DNA of 64,000 bases from positions 64,001 through 128,000 of IMG/VR virus record IMGVR_UViG_3300044807_000039; one strand, written 5' to 3'. Source of the DNA: a virus. Every line of letters starts with the position of its first letter. Position 1 is the stretch's first letter. Made by a program: the position numbers and the translations under genes. Shown one piece after another: positions 1-7,017 of this stretch. The notes under the pieces were generated by a model. It worked only from the letters and a program-made list of their open reading frames with translations, made no database searches and was not told the DNA's origin.

Positions 1-61
1 CCCGGATACCAAATTTGACCTCGTTTCTATTCAGGGTGTCATGCATTACCAGCACCAATAA
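1..61 (+). CDS. 3' end of an upstream gene (partial)
   Basis: Reading from base 2, 19 codons run without a stop and end at a TAA at 59-61. The visible tail ends in HYQHQ. A Shine-Dalgarno for the next gene follows directly, which is the spacing seen elsewhere in this block. Too little is visible to assign a function. Confidence 0.5.
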   Translation, partial: PDTKFDLVSIQGVMHYQHQ

Positions 62-77
62 TTTGAAGGGTAAATAA

Positions 78-323
78 ATGCCTACGTTGTCGGAAGAAAT
101 CACCCACCTAGTTTCCGCTTGGATCGAAAGTGACCAGCCGTATTACCATCTAGCCCGTGACATTGCGAGCTATGACGTTTCGGCAATGGCTGCCATCCTT
201 ACGGAAGTTCTTAAAAGTGCCATGCCTGCCACTGCGGCGTGGCATACCGCACGCGAATTGTCCGCTGCCGATTACGACAAGGTGAATTGGCAAGAAATTG
301 CCGATACTCTTTTGGCGGAATGA
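78..323 (+). CDS. Small hypothetical protein, 81 aa
   Basis: Predicted acidic, mostly helical soluble protein with no cysteine and no membrane segment. The ATG follows GAAGGG with good spacing. It opens a tightly packed rightward series of small unknown genes, and only a few bases separate it from the next one. I do not recognise a family; such genes in early or accessory phage blocks often act on the host, which here is inference only. Confidence 0.75.
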   Translation: MPTLSEEITHLVSAWIESDQPYYHLARDIASYDVSAMAAILTEVLKSAMPATAAWHTARELSAADYDKVNWQEIADTLLAE

Positions 324-332
324 AAGGGAATG

Positions 333-638
333 ATGAAAATCACAACCAACGGTGTCCCTAGGCTGGTAATCGATGGATATCAGCTAACGGCAACCGAACG
401 CGCGCAACTCGATTACATCGATTGGGATGCATACGATCGTGGGGAAGCTATTAGCGCTGAATTCTTTCGGTATCGTGGCGAGCTATACGATATTCACGAA
501 TTCGAGCGCTCAACTATCGATGGTTGGGATGGTATGCAATCGGATAGCTATTTCAGCGCAACGCTATTCCGATACGTGCGAGACGGTGACGACATTGATA
601 GCGACCGTGTAATTGTTGGTAGCTACTACTCCGGATAG
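333..638 (+). CDS. Small acidic hypothetical protein, 101 aa
   Basis: Rich in Asp, Tyr and Arg (for example DYIDWDAYDRGE), with no membrane segment. Two ATGs lie in tandem at 330 and 333; the second is better spaced from the AAAGGGA Shine-Dalgarno at 323-329, so it is preferred. The stop touches the next reading frame, implying co-translation. The acidic surface could suggest a DNA-mimic or a protein-binding role, but no motif supports that. Confidence 0.7.
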   Translation: MKITTNGVPRLVIDGYQLTATERAQLDYIDWDAYDRGEAISAEFFRYRGELYDIHEFERSTIDGWDGMQSDSYFSATLFRYVRDGDDIDSDRVIVGSYYSG

Positions 639-653
639 ATGGAAGGAATTACT

Positions 654-914
654 TTGTACCCTCTCAATGAGCACATTGAATTCGCACGGCAAGCGGGTTA
701 CCTCGATTTCACGCTAGCCGAACTGGAAGCAATGCCCACCCTTTCAGCTGCCCAAACGGCAGACTTGAAAATCGATTCCGACGGCGGTACCGAAAGGGTA
801 TGGCTCGAAAGGGTCGGTGCGGATAGCGGAATGGAATACGACAATAAGGTCACTGTCGAATTCTATCTACCGTATACCGGTTGGTTTATCGTTGCCGAAT
901 ATGAGGCGGAATGA
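654..914 (+). CDS. Small hypothetical protein, 86 aa
   Basis: Soluble acidic protein beginning YPLNEHIEF after the start codon. An ATG at 639 directly abuts the previous stop but has no Shine-Dalgarno. GGAAGGA at 641-647 sits six bases before a TTG at 654, so the TTG is the more likely start; the 91-residue version from 639 remains possible. Family unknown. Confidence 0.6.
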   Translation: MYPLNEHIEFARQAGYLDFTLAELEAMPTLSAAQTADLKIDSDGGTERVWLERVGADSGMEYDNKVTVEFYLPYTGWFIVAEYEAE

Positions 915-915
915 T

Positions 916-1167
916 ATGTCAAAATTCGACCAAACCGAATTGTCCGTGTGCCTGGTTTGCATTCACATCCTGGCAAACGGTGAATTTAATGATGGTACGG
1001 ACGCCGCTGAAAAGTGCTCGGCTAAAATGGTCGCTATTTGGGGGAGTGATACCCAACATATTTCAGCGGGTGACAAGGATCTAGGCTTTTGCACGTCTAG
1101 TTGTGACACGTGCGGCGACACTTATCACGGTGACCGGTTCCAGGCAATTGCTTTAATTCCCAAATAG
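916..1167 (+). CDS. Small cysteine-rich hypothetical protein, 83 aa
   Basis: Starts at an ATG two bases after the previous gene. Cysteine pairs CLVC near residue 10-13 and CxxxCxxC near residues 54-61 suggest one zinc-binding site. The last part reads CDTCGDTYHGDRF, resembling small metal-binding phage proteins. An earlier start at 817 would overlap the preceding gene by about 100 bases and is rejected. Function unknown. Confidence 0.65.
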   Translation: MSKFDQTELSVCLVCIHILANGEFNDGTDAAEKCSAKMVAIWGSDTQHISAGDKDLGFCTSSCDTCGDTYHGDRFQAIALIPK

Positions 1168-1264
1168 CTAGGTAGTCCCTAGTACGGTCTGTATGGACGT
1201 AGCCGCGAAAGCAACTAGGGACACTGCGCATAAGCGCGAACAATAACGGGAAAAGGAATAGCGA

Positions 1265-1447
1265 ATGTTTATTTATAACGTTAGGTATGTGGCTCTTTCT
1301 ACCGGCCGTCCTTCCGTTCGTCGCGTGTTTGCGGACAACGTTAAAAAGGCTCTTGCTAAATTCCCCGCTACCGAATATAGCGTGCGAGAAGTCAACCGCG
1401 TGGTTGCCGTTCGCCAGACCACAGTCAAACTCGTTATTTCCGAGTAG
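1265..1447 (+). CDS. Small basic hypothetical protein, 60 aa
   Basis: A compact beta-rich basic protein (MFIYNVRYVAL..., ending in KLVISE) preceded by AAAAGGAATAGCG. It follows an intergenic hairpin formed by GTCCCTAGT and ACTAGGGAC between 1170 and 1230. The alternation of strands and basic residues is reminiscent of small nucleic-acid-binding folds, but nothing specific is visible. Confidence 0.6.
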   Translation: MFIYNVRYVALSTGRPSVRRVFADNVKKALAKFPATEYSVREVNRVVAVRQTTVKLVISE

Positions 1448-1490
1448 CTTTTATCCATTCAATTAGAATAAAAATAAGAGGAGATTTAAA

Positions 1491-2090
1491 ATGGCTGAAA
1501 TTGAAATCAACGATCACGCTACCGCTAAGACCATTGCCGCTACCTACGGTGTCAAGTGGCCTGCCGGTCAGGGCCGTCACCCGGTTGTGGCGCTCTACAA
1601 CGCGATCGTTGCCGCTGGTGACACGGTGACCGGTTCCTACGTTCCTAATCCTAAGGCGACGCTTAAGCCTGCCGCACCTGGCGCACGTGACTACGCAATT
1701 TCGCGGACGGTTATGGTCGAACGGAAGACTAGCAAGGGCACTCGCAAGATGCCTTCGAAGGAAACAATCACGGTCAACGTTCGCGAAATTCGCGAGCTGA
1801 TGTCAAACACGGGTGTCCGTGGAAAGGTTGCCAAGTCCACCATTCTGGGAGCGCTTGCCGCATTGCGTGCGGCAAAGGATAGGACCACTGACTGGTCTGA
1901 TGACGATATCGCCAGTGCCGTTATCAAGCCTATTCCGGTCAAGGTCCCTAGCAAGTCCGCTAAGGCCGCTGTGAGCAAGGCTAAGCCTGCCGCTAAGCCT
2001 GCCAAGTCGCAGAGTAAGGGCAAGGACGCTACGGCGGTTGTGGACGCTGCCAGCGTGGCGGATAGCCTGCCGGAAACCGCTACCGCGTAG
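1491..2090 (+). CDS. Basic DNA-binding-like protein with Ala/Lys/Pro tail, 199 aa
   Basis: Residues 1-60 form a small globular region (TAKTIAATYGVKWP...), residues 75-150 a mixed region with VNVREIRELM, and residues 150-199 a tail rich in Ala, Lys, Pro and Ser with repeated AKPA/KSAKAA patterns like histone H1 or mycobacterial HupB tails. The tail suggests nucleic-acid binding; a nucleoid-associated or anti-silencing role is inference. The strong AGAGGAG Shine-Dalgarno suggests high expression. A hairpin (2114-2145) follows. Confidence 0.7.
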   Translation: MAEIEINDHATAKTIAATYGVKWPAGQGRHPVVALYNAIVAAGDTVTGSYVPNPKATLKPAAPGARDYAISRTVMVERKTSKGTRKMPSKETITVNVREIRELMSNTGVRGKVAKSTILGALAALRAAKDRTTDWSDDDIASAVIKPIPVKVPSKSAKAAVSKAKPAAKPAKSQSKGKDATAVVDAASVADSLPETATA

Positions 2091-2113
2091 CTAGGCGCAA
2101 ATGTGGCTAGGTT

Positions 2114-2145
2114 GCGCTAGGAATTGCTAACCACATTCCTAGCGC
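2114..2145 (+). other. Intergenic hairpin, 11-bp perfect stem
   Basis: Arms GCGCTAGGAAT (2114-2124) and ATTCCTAGCGC (2135-2145) are perfect complements around a 10-base loop. No T-run follows, so an intrinsic terminator is unlikely. It belongs to the series of CTAGG-containing hairpins between small genes in this block. Confidence 0.6.
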
Positions 2146-2187
2146 TTCCTATACGCAACAATGCGTGTTAGGGGAAAGGGTTTTGCA

Positions 2188-2361
2188 ATGGATATCTTTA
2201 CTTGTGATCAGAATGATTGCGATAACTTGGACGTCACGCGCACATGTTCCGAGTGCGCAGACGTTCCGGAAATTTCAACCAATCGGCGCGCGGGTATTGC
2301 AATTGCTCGCGCTTTCCGCGCGGGTATCGAGGTTGAAAGCTTTTACGGGGTGAACGCATGA
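2188..2361 (+). CDS. Small cysteine-containing hypothetical protein, 57 aa
   Basis: The ATG at 2188 follows GGGGAAAGGG with normal spacing; an ATG at 2161 is upstream of the Shine-Dalgarno. The N-terminal half holds C-x4-C and C-x2-C pairs (CDQNDC, CSEC), a likely zinc knuckle, followed by a basic helix with RRAGIAIARAFRAG. It overlaps the next gene by four bases (ATGA), so the two are translationally coupled. Function unknown. Confidence 0.6.
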   Translation: MDIFTCDQNDCDNLDVTRTCSECADVPEISTNRRAGIAIARAFRAGIEVESFYGVNA

Positions 2362-2603
2362 TTGATTCATTCAAATATGAGGGCCCGCGTACCGAAATTG
2401 AATGCAACATGTTCGGAGTTGCAAGCGGTTATGAATGGGCGTTTCAGGACTACGCCAGTGCAAGCGAAGGATTGCATAAGCGGGTACCGGCCGGTTGGGC
2501 TTATGCGTGGTTGGAATACAACCGGCGCAATGAATCGAGAATGTCTATTCAAATGGCGTTCCCAATGTGGCGCGCGGACGGCACATTGCCGGGGCTGGAT
2601 TAG
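2358..2603 (+). CDS. Small hypothetical protein, 81 aa
   Basis: Aromatic-rich soluble protein (YEWAFQDYASA, GWAYAWLEYNRR) coupled to the preceding cysteine-containing gene by an ATGA overlap. A two-tier hairpin leader (2605-2670) separates it from the next gene. No family recognised. Confidence 0.65.
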   Translation: MIDSFKYEGPRTEIECNMFGVASGYEWAFQDYASASEGLHKRVPAGWAYAWLEYNRRNESRMSIQMAFPMWRADGTLPGLD

Positions 2604-2604
2604 A

Positions 2605-2670
2605 TTCTAAGCGCTTTAAATGGCCTAGGGGTAGTGAGAGTGTCCCTAGGCGGTTTTGGTCGCTTACAAT
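2605..2670 (+). promoter_or_regulatory. Two-tier hairpin leader, type A copy 1
   Basis: Inner stem GCCTAGGG (2623-2630) with CCCTAGGC (2644-2651); outer pair TAAGCG (2608-2613) with CGCTTA (2661-2666). The flanks TTCTAAGCGCTTTAAATG and CGCTTACAA recur in copy 2. It sits just before the Shine-Dalgarno of the next gene, so a role in start-site control, RNA processing or recombination is possible. Confidence 0.6.
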
Positions 2671-2688
2671 CGACATAGGAGAAATAAA

Positions 2689-2868
2689 ATGACTGATGGA
2701 TTCTCGTTAAACATTGCTACGTCCGGCGTAACGTTTGATGATGCACGCAATTTTACCGTTGCGGAAATGCTGCGCGACATTGCGGAATTGCTGGAAGACG
2801 ACGTGTCAGGCGGCAATATTCGCGACGCTAACGGGAACACGGTCGGTAGCTTTGGATTCTCTAGCTAA
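2689..2868 (+). CDS. Small acidic hypothetical protein, 59 aa
   Basis: The ATG at 2689 follows AGGAG and is chosen over an in-frame upstream start at 2656 that lies inside the hairpin leader. The sequence has a short helix (VAEMLRDIAELLEDD) and a Gly/Asn-rich C-terminus. Flanked on both sides by type A hairpin leaders, so it behaves as an independent cassette. Function unknown. Confidence 0.6.
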   Translation: MTDGFSLNIATSGVTFDDARNFTVAEMLRDIAELLEDDVSGGNIRDANGNTVGSFGFSS

Positions 2869-2870
2869 CG

Positions 2871-2936
2871 TTCTAAGCGCTTTAAATGCGTTGGGGGGGG
2901 TGAGAGTCCCCTAGCGCGTTTTGGACGCTTACAACC
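2871..2936 (+). promoter_or_regulatory. Two-tier hairpin leader, type A copy 2
   Basis: Shares the 18-base flank TTCTAAGCGCTTTAAATG (2871-2888) and the distal CGCTTACAA with copy 1, while the inner stem differs (GCGTTGGGG with CCCCTAGCGC). The outer TAAGCG/CGCTTA pair is kept. The changing stem inside constant flanks suggests that structure is what is conserved. Confidence 0.55.
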
Positions 2937-2961
2937 CAAATTATAGGGAGTGGAATAGCCT

Positions 2962-3177
2962 TTGTATAACATTCGTGTTGAATTCTGGCAGGGCAAGCCT
3001 GGTAAATTCTCCAATGTCACAACCGAATATGTCGACATTGACGGGTTGAATCATCTAGTGATCAAAAGCGGTTCAAACATTGTTGCCGAATATCCGGAAT
3101 CAACCGTTTATGACGTGACTAAAAAGGTTGCGCCAATCAAGCGCACTAAGGTTGTCCAGAATGCTCATACCCGGTGA
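2962..3177 (+). CDS. Small hypothetical protein, 71 aa
   Basis: Begins at a TTG eleven bases after GGGAG; no in-frame ATG would keep the N-terminus. A beta-rich protein (YNIRVEFWQG..., NHLVIKSGSNIVAEY) with a basic C-terminal tail. It overlaps the following gene by 17 bases. Function unknown. Confidence 0.6.
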   Translation: MYNIRVEFWQGKPGKFSNVTTEYVDIDGLNHLVIKSGSNIVAEYPESTVYDVTKKVAPIKRTKVVQNAHTR

Positions 3178-3361
3178 TCTATTCGAGGTACCAACACGAA
3201 ACGGCAAGGCAGTAAGGAAGTGCCTAGCTAAGGCGTGGCAAGACAAACACGGAATATGGCATGTGCCATACGATGGGGGAGAGTATCAAGGTACAGAGCT
3301 ACCTAGCCCCCTTGGCTATGCTCCCTTTTGTTGGACTCGCAACGAACGCTATTACGAATAG
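3161..3361 (+). CDS. Small hypothetical protein, 66 aa
   Basis: The ATG at 3161 lies within the tail of the preceding gene, an arrangement consistent with translational coupling; a start at 3128 would give a longer overlap. The product (LIPGDLFEVPTRNGKAV...) looks like a small SH3-like barrel with conserved aromatic positions. Function unknown. Confidence 0.55.
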   Translation: MLIPGDLFEVPTRNGKAVRKCLAKAWQDKHGIWHVPYDGGEYQGTELPSPLGYAPFCWTRNERYYE

Positions 3362-3369
3362 GGGTAAAA

Positions 3370-3735
3370 ATGACTAGTGAATTAGCTTCCTACGTCCGGG
3401 CTGGTATTGCCGTACTGCCCGAACACATCCGAGAAGAAATTGCGGATGCTATTACGGTGGACGGATTTAGGATCAATATCAATAGTGTGCATAATTGCGT
3501 ACTGGGTATTGGTTACGTTTCGTGGCAAAGGGGAATGCGTAAGCTCGGACAGTTCGCCTATAGTAACGAGGGCGAAGAGTGGTCACGCGTACACGGATTC
3601 AGCGCGGGGAATAATGACTACGATATGTACGGCACCATTGCCGAAAGTGAGCGGCGTGGCGTAGAGCTGGAATACGTTGCACGCGTGCTCGCACGTATGT
3701 GGACCTATTACTTTACTCGGCTAGCCAACGGTTAA
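3370..3735 (+). CDS. Hypothetical protein, 121 aa
   Basis: The ATG at 3370 follows AGGGGTAA; an upstream start at 3328 lies inside the previous gene and is rejected. Soluble mixed alpha/beta protein ending in an aromatic helix (YVARVLARMWTYYFTRL). Followed by a type B hairpin leader. No family recognised. Confidence 0.65.
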   Translation: MTSELASYVRAGIAVLPEHIREEIADAITVDGFRININSVHNCVLGIGYVSWQRGMRKLGQFAYSNEGEEWSRVHGFSAGNNDYDMYGTIAESERRGVELEYVARVLARMWTYYFTRLANG

Positions 3736-3737
3736 AT

Positions 3738-3801
3738 GCTTTATTGCTATTAGGTGTTGAGTCCTAATAGCGATATGGCCTTTAAACAATGGAAAGGGAA
3801 T
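3738..3801 (+). promoter_or_regulatory. Conserved hairpin leader, type B copy 1
   Basis: Stem CTATTAGG (3747-3754) with CCTAATAG (3763-3770). It is followed by TAAACAATGGAAAGGGAAT, which carries the Shine-Dalgarno of the next gene. The whole block recurs at 4079-4141 with compensatory changes in both arms. Confidence 0.65.
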
Positions 3802-3805
3802 ACAT

Positions 3806-4075
3806 ATGATTAACCTTAACGGTAAGACGGTAAGGATCAATACGGGCACCCCGCTTTTCGGCCAGGATAGCGCTGAAAACACCCTGATTATCGAGGCACC
3901 TTGGCAGGATATCGCGGGTAAGGGATGGATGGACTCCGCCGCGCAAGGCAATATGGCCGCATTCAATTACATGACGCGCGTTCGTGCTAATGATCTGCCG
4001 TACGATAATGACGTGGTGTACGGCAAGACTCCAAACGGCCTAGGGCACCTTATCCACGTTTCTGAAATCGTCTAG
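3806..4075 (+). CDS. Small hypothetical protein, 89 aa
   Basis: Starts at an ATG after GGAAAGGGAATACAT. Beta-rich N-terminus (NGKTVRINTGTPLFG) resembling a small barrel. Preceded and followed by near-identical type B leaders, so it and the next gene are likely controlled in the same way. Function unknown. Confidence 0.65.
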   Translation: MINLNGKTVRINTGTPLFGQDSAENTLIIEAPWQDIAGKGWMDSAAQGNMAAFNYMTRVRANDLPYDNDVVYGKTPNGLGHLIHVSEIV

Positions 4076-4078
4076 GTA

Positions 4079-4141
4079 CTTTATTGCTATTGGGGTGGCG
4101 CCCAATAGTTTTATGGACCCTAAACAATGGAAAGGGAATTG
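4079..4141 (+). promoter_or_regulatory. Conserved hairpin leader, type B copy 2
   Basis: Stem CTATTGGG (4087-4094) with CCCAATAG (4101-4108), the covarying counterpart of copy 1, followed by the same TAAACAATGGAAAGGGAAT segment. The arm changes relative to copy 1 keep base pairing. Confidence 0.65.
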
Positions 4142-4144
4142 ACA

Positions 4145-4543
4145 ATGTCTAAGAACCTTAGTGACATTATGGAATTTGATCACGTGATACGGGTACACGT
4201 TGGCGGCACGATTAGTGAGCCTGCGAAGGTGTATGCGCCGGAAATCTATATTACGTCCGACGTGGACGGCCAAATTAGTGCGGCTGATGACGCGTATATG
4301 ATCGAACGCGTTAAGGCGCAAGGTTGGGAATTGCTTACGGGCTATTCAGGCCAATATGGCTATTCCGGTCCGGTTATGCATCCGTCCGAATCAATCGGGG
4401 GAAGACTGGAAATGGATATTCGCAATACCCCCGGTTACTACGTTGCCCTTGTGGTTGACGATATCGACGAACTGAATACCAGTGACGACGATTACGAAAG
4501 CATCCCGGTTGGTTGGGCAGTAGCCTACCGCGAAACGGTCTAG
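4145..4543 (+). CDS. Hypothetical protein, 132 aa
   Basis: The ATG at 4145 has GGAAAGGGA about eight bases upstream; the in-frame ATG at 4127 lies on the Shine-Dalgarno itself. Acidic soluble protein with a beta-rich first half and DDIDELNTSDDDYE near the end. No recognised domain. Confidence 0.65.
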   Translation: MSKNLSDIMEFDHVIRVHVGGTISEPAKVYAPEIYITSDVDGQISAADDAYMIERVKAQGWELLTGYSGQYGYSGPVMHPSESIGGRLEMDIRNTPGYYVALVVDDIDELNTSDDDYESIPVGWAVAYRETV

Positions 4544-4547
4544 GATC

Positions 4548-4616
4548 GATTCTAAGCGGGTTTTAGCCTAGGGTAGGCATAAGTTGCCACCCTAGGCTTT
4601 AAATCTCCCTAGAATC
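4548..4616 (+). promoter_or_regulatory. Two-tier hairpin leader, type A copy 3
   Basis: Outer pair GATTCTA (4548-4554) with TAGAATC (4610-4616); inner stem GCCTAGGGT (4566-4574) with ACCCTAGGC (4589-4597). The distal part, TAGAATCAAAATGAGAGG, recurs before the gene at 4836 as a second leader element. Confidence 0.6.
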
Positions 4617-4634
4617 AAAATGAGAGGCAATGCC

Positions 4635-4796
4635 ATGTATCGTTGGTTGACCTTGTGGGACGCTGAAAAGTCCGAGCCTGTCGACTTTGTTGTCTACGCG
4701 GACAATAAAGATACGGCCGTAGAGCTGGGTAGAAAAATGGTGCGAATCGTTTACGGTGTTGATCCCGTTCTCTTGAACATTAAAAAGCTCGATTAA
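4635..4796 (+). CDS. Small hypothetical protein, 53 aa
   Basis: An uninterrupted frame from an ATG after GAGAGGCAATGCC to a TAA. The product has strand-helix-strand character (YRWLTLWDAEK, TAVELGRKMVRIVYG). It shares the leader TAGAATCAAAATGAGAGG with its downstream neighbour, which supports it being a real gene. Function unknown. Confidence 0.6.
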   Translation: MYRWLTLWDAEKSEPVDFVVYADNKDTAVELGRKMVRIVYGVDPVLLNIKKLD

Positions 4797-4835
4797 ACGG
4801 ACTGCCTATTAGAATCAAAATGAGAGGGTAGGACA

Positions 4836-5261
4836 ATGCTTTTTTTGCGGGTAGAGCACGGTAAGACCATTGATACCGCAACCGGTATCCACGCTGGCCC
4901 ATACCGTTCGTCATATCACGATGCTTTAAACGAGCAACAAAGCGACGAATTGCATGACATGTCCAGTGTGCACAGCAATCCGTTTACCCATCCCGTTATG
5001 CATTATGAATTCGATTTAGAGTACTTTGCCGCTAAACAATGGTGTTGCGGTTTTATCGGAGCCGAGCAAGCCATACAGTGGTTTGAGGGCTATTTCAAAT
5101 TGCTTGACGAAATAGGTTTCATGCTTAGTGCCTACGATTTAAATAGTGTGCAATTCGCTGAAAAGCAAGCTATTTGTTTGGTGAGTGAATTGAAAAGGGC
5201 GACACCAATTTCGGTCTATCCGTTAGCCCTGCTCAATTCAATTAGCGGGGGTATTAAATAA
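4836..5261 (+). CDS. Hypothetical protein, 141 aa
   Basis: Follows the repeated TAGAATCAAAATGAGAGG leader. It has a His/Ser-rich N-terminal half and a helical C-terminal half with CC and several aromatics (QWCCGFIGAEQAIQWFEGYF). No signal peptide or clear membrane helix. Its shape recalls orphan proteins common in actinobacteriophages, but I cannot name the family. Confidence 0.65.
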   Translation: MLFLRVEHGKTIDTATGIHAGPYRSSYHDALNEQQSDELHDMSSVHSNPFTHPVMHYEFDLEYFAAKQWCCGFIGAEQAIQWFEGYFKLLDEIGFMLSAYDLNSVQFAEKQAICLVSELKRATPISVYPLALLNSISGGIK

Positions 5262-5290
5262 AGCTTTCGACCTATTGGAGGAAACGTTAA

Positions 5291-5494
5291 ATGCCAAGAT
5301 ATCAAATAGAGCTAAAGCTGAATAATGGCAAGTGGCTCTATGCAGTATTGAACAGTTCGGACGCGCAACTGTTCAATAAAAAATTCGCGGGCCTAAAGGC
5401 GACTAATGCCCAATTCGTGTTTATTACCGATAAGGGCAAAAGCATAAATTTACGCGGGGGAGAATGTAAAAGCATTGTCCTAAGGGTTGTATAA
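5291..5494 (+). CDS. Small beta-rich protein, 67 aa
   Basis: Good Shine-Dalgarno (TTGGAGGAAAC). All-beta pattern with a conserved ending of the form K-S-I-x-L-R-G...SIVLRV. The next gene has the same length and a similar ending (K-E-L-I-I-P-L-R-G...SIEVF), so the two may be diverged duplicates. Function unknown. Confidence 0.65.
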   Translation: MPRYQIELKLNNGKWLYAVLNSSDAQLFNKKFAGLKATNAQFVFITDKGKSINLRGGECKSIVLRVV

Positions 5495-5514
5495 GGGAAT
5501 AGAGAGAAAGAACA

Positions 5515-5718
5515 ATGGGAACGTTTATTACTAAGGTCCATTACGAGGGTACACGCAATACAAACTTTACTTTCGATAAAGCGGATAGGGAACTGGTAAT
5601 TAACGGTTTTAAGGAAGCCATTGAGAAAGAATGGTTGTCGATTAGCTTCAAGGCATTAGGTGCCAGTAAGGAATTGATTATCCCTTTACGTGGGGTGACC
5701 TCCATAGAGGTATTTTAA
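5515..5718 (+). CDS. Small beta-rich protein, 67 aa
   Basis: Same length and closing motif as the gene just upstream (LRGVTSIEVF versus LRGGECKSIVLRVV), suggesting a tandem duplication. The Shine-Dalgarno is a loose GGGAATAGAGAGAAAG. It is followed by a 13-bp perfect palindrome at 5743-5771. Function unknown. Confidence 0.65.
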   Translation: MGTFITKVHYEGTRNTNFTFDKADRELVINGFKEAIEKEWLSISFKALGASKELIIPLRGVTSIEVF

Positions 5719-5742
5719 GCGAGGGGTAGGGTGCATATAGGG

Positions 5743-5771
5743 TATGCATACGCATTATATGCGTATGCATA
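5743..5771. repeat. Perfect 13-bp inverted repeat
   Basis: Arms TATGCATACGCAT (5743-5755) and ATGCGTATGCATA (5759-5771) flank a three-base centre. The spacing suits a protein operator or a cruciform rather than a terminator, and there is no T-run. Confidence 0.65.
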
Positions 5772-5935
5772 TATCTATATTCTACTGTAGGCGCATACCT
5801 ACTACATATGGTGTAGGGAATGAGGGAATATTGTATAAAGCAGATATTAATAAAAGCGTCGAAAAGCATTAAATAAAGGCGCATTTACCCCTAAAAAGCT
5901 TTAATTAACCCGCAAATGCATTAGAAAGGGCCTAT

Positions 5936-6064
5936 ATGCGTACAATAGCAAAGCCAATGTTTGTAATTATCTTTATTGCAATCATCATTCTTACCTACCT
6001 AGGTATGGATTGGGCCTTTGAATTCATTAAGGGCCTATTTAACTATAAGGCTACAGGGCACTAA
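5936..6064 (+). CDS. Small single-pass membrane protein, 42 aa
   Basis: ATG after GAAAGGGCCTAT. Residues 7-23 form one strongly hydrophobic segment (PMFVIIFIAIIILTYLG), followed by a short amphipathic tail. It is the last rightward gene before the convergent non-coding region. Could be a small membrane-acting phage protein; no family assigned. Confidence 0.55.
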   Translation: MRTIAKPMFVIIFIAIIILTYLGMDWAFEFIKGLFNYKATGH

Positions 6065-6798
6065 TCCTTTAATTGATTACTCTAAGGTGATATTGACCCT
6101 AGTCTGAAACAAACAATAATTACACACTGTTACATTAGCCTATATACGCGTCTATATGGGGGTGCTATAGGGAAAGGGTTGTATTAAGCTATACGCCTAC
6201 TCCCCTACTACCCCCGCCATATACCCCTAGGTGTGTATATAGGACCATACAAGGGCATACAGGGGTACATACGCATGGTGTGTGTACGTAGGGCATGGGT
6301 GTATGGGTGCATAGGCAGGCTCATAGCTAGGGCATGGTGTGCATGGTGGTGTACATAGGCGTACATACATACACATATAGCTATGCATATATAATTAAAT
6401 AGAATAGCAATACATATACCAATACCATTGTGCTAATAGGATAACGAGGGGTGAGTAGGATAGGGTATTAGCATTACTCTATTCTCTATTCATTCATAGT
6501 GATACATTCAATAGCTTAGCTCTATTCATTAGTATTGATCCCCGCATTTATTTTTAATTGAATACATATTCAAAAGAATGGCCCACCAATTGATTATTGA
6601 ATGGGCCATTCATTGAATTAGAATGCGAATTAAAATGCCTCCGAATATGTAAAAAGAATTGATTACCATTCTTTTCTTTACAATTCACAATTCATTTAAT
6701 GTGCGCACTATTTATTTAATTGTTTTTTCTTTCAACCCTACATCGTATACGTTACAAAGTTTGTATCAAAATGTTCCAATTAAAAAGTTACTTAAAGA
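6065..6798. other. Non-coding, repeat-rich convergent region
   Basis: No open frame with a plausible start is visible across 0.73 kb. The left half is rich in CATAC, GTAC and GCATGG words, with GCATGGTGTG at 6273-6282 and 6332-6341 and a partial third copy from 6341. The right half is AT-rich with ATTGAAT/ATTCA words. A 10-bp stem, GAATGGCCCA (6576-6585) with TGGGCCATTC (6602-6611), may help stop the two converging transcription units. Possible replication or regulatory role; not demonstrated. Confidence 0.5.
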
Positions 6799-7017
6799 CT
6801 AGGACCCTTTGCGAATCTTTTTGTATCCGCTTAATTTGATATCCCAAATCTTTTGCTCGTAATGTCTTTTCAATTCAAGCAAACCGGGGACACTAGAAGC
6901 TTGTCCTAGCATTGTTTCTACATATCCTCGCTTGGCTGTATTTTTCACCAATAGGGCCATGCTATCCAGAATCGTATCTATTCCTTTAATGGCTGCCTGA
7001 TAGTCTTCTATTTCCAT
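6799..7017 (-). CDS. Small helical hypothetical protein, 72 aa
   Basis: Starts where the preceding gene stops (TAATG overlap). Amphipathic helices (DYQAAIKGIDTILDSMALLV, LLELKRHYEQKI) and a basic tail. Last gene of the leftward block. Function unknown. Confidence 0.65.
   Translation of the reverse strand: MEIEDYQAAIKGIDTILDSMALLVKNTAKRGYVETMLGQASSVPGLLELKRHYEQKIWDIKLSGYKKIRKGS

Noticed and set aside
817-915. Longer start for the 83-residue cysteine-rich protein
   Set aside because: Would overlap the preceding gene by almost 100 bases; the ATG at 916 has good spacing.
5678-5884. Minus-strand open frame of 68 codons over the palindrome
   Set aside because: Runs against all neighbours, made of repeated MHTHIMRMHT-type residues from the palindrome, with no start signal.
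3370-6064. tRNA genes
   Set aside because: I looked for T-loop (GGTTCGA-type) and acceptor stem patterns in the small-gene block and in the gaps at 6065-6798, 18547-18934 and 22682-22888 and saw none; a tRNAscan run would settle it.
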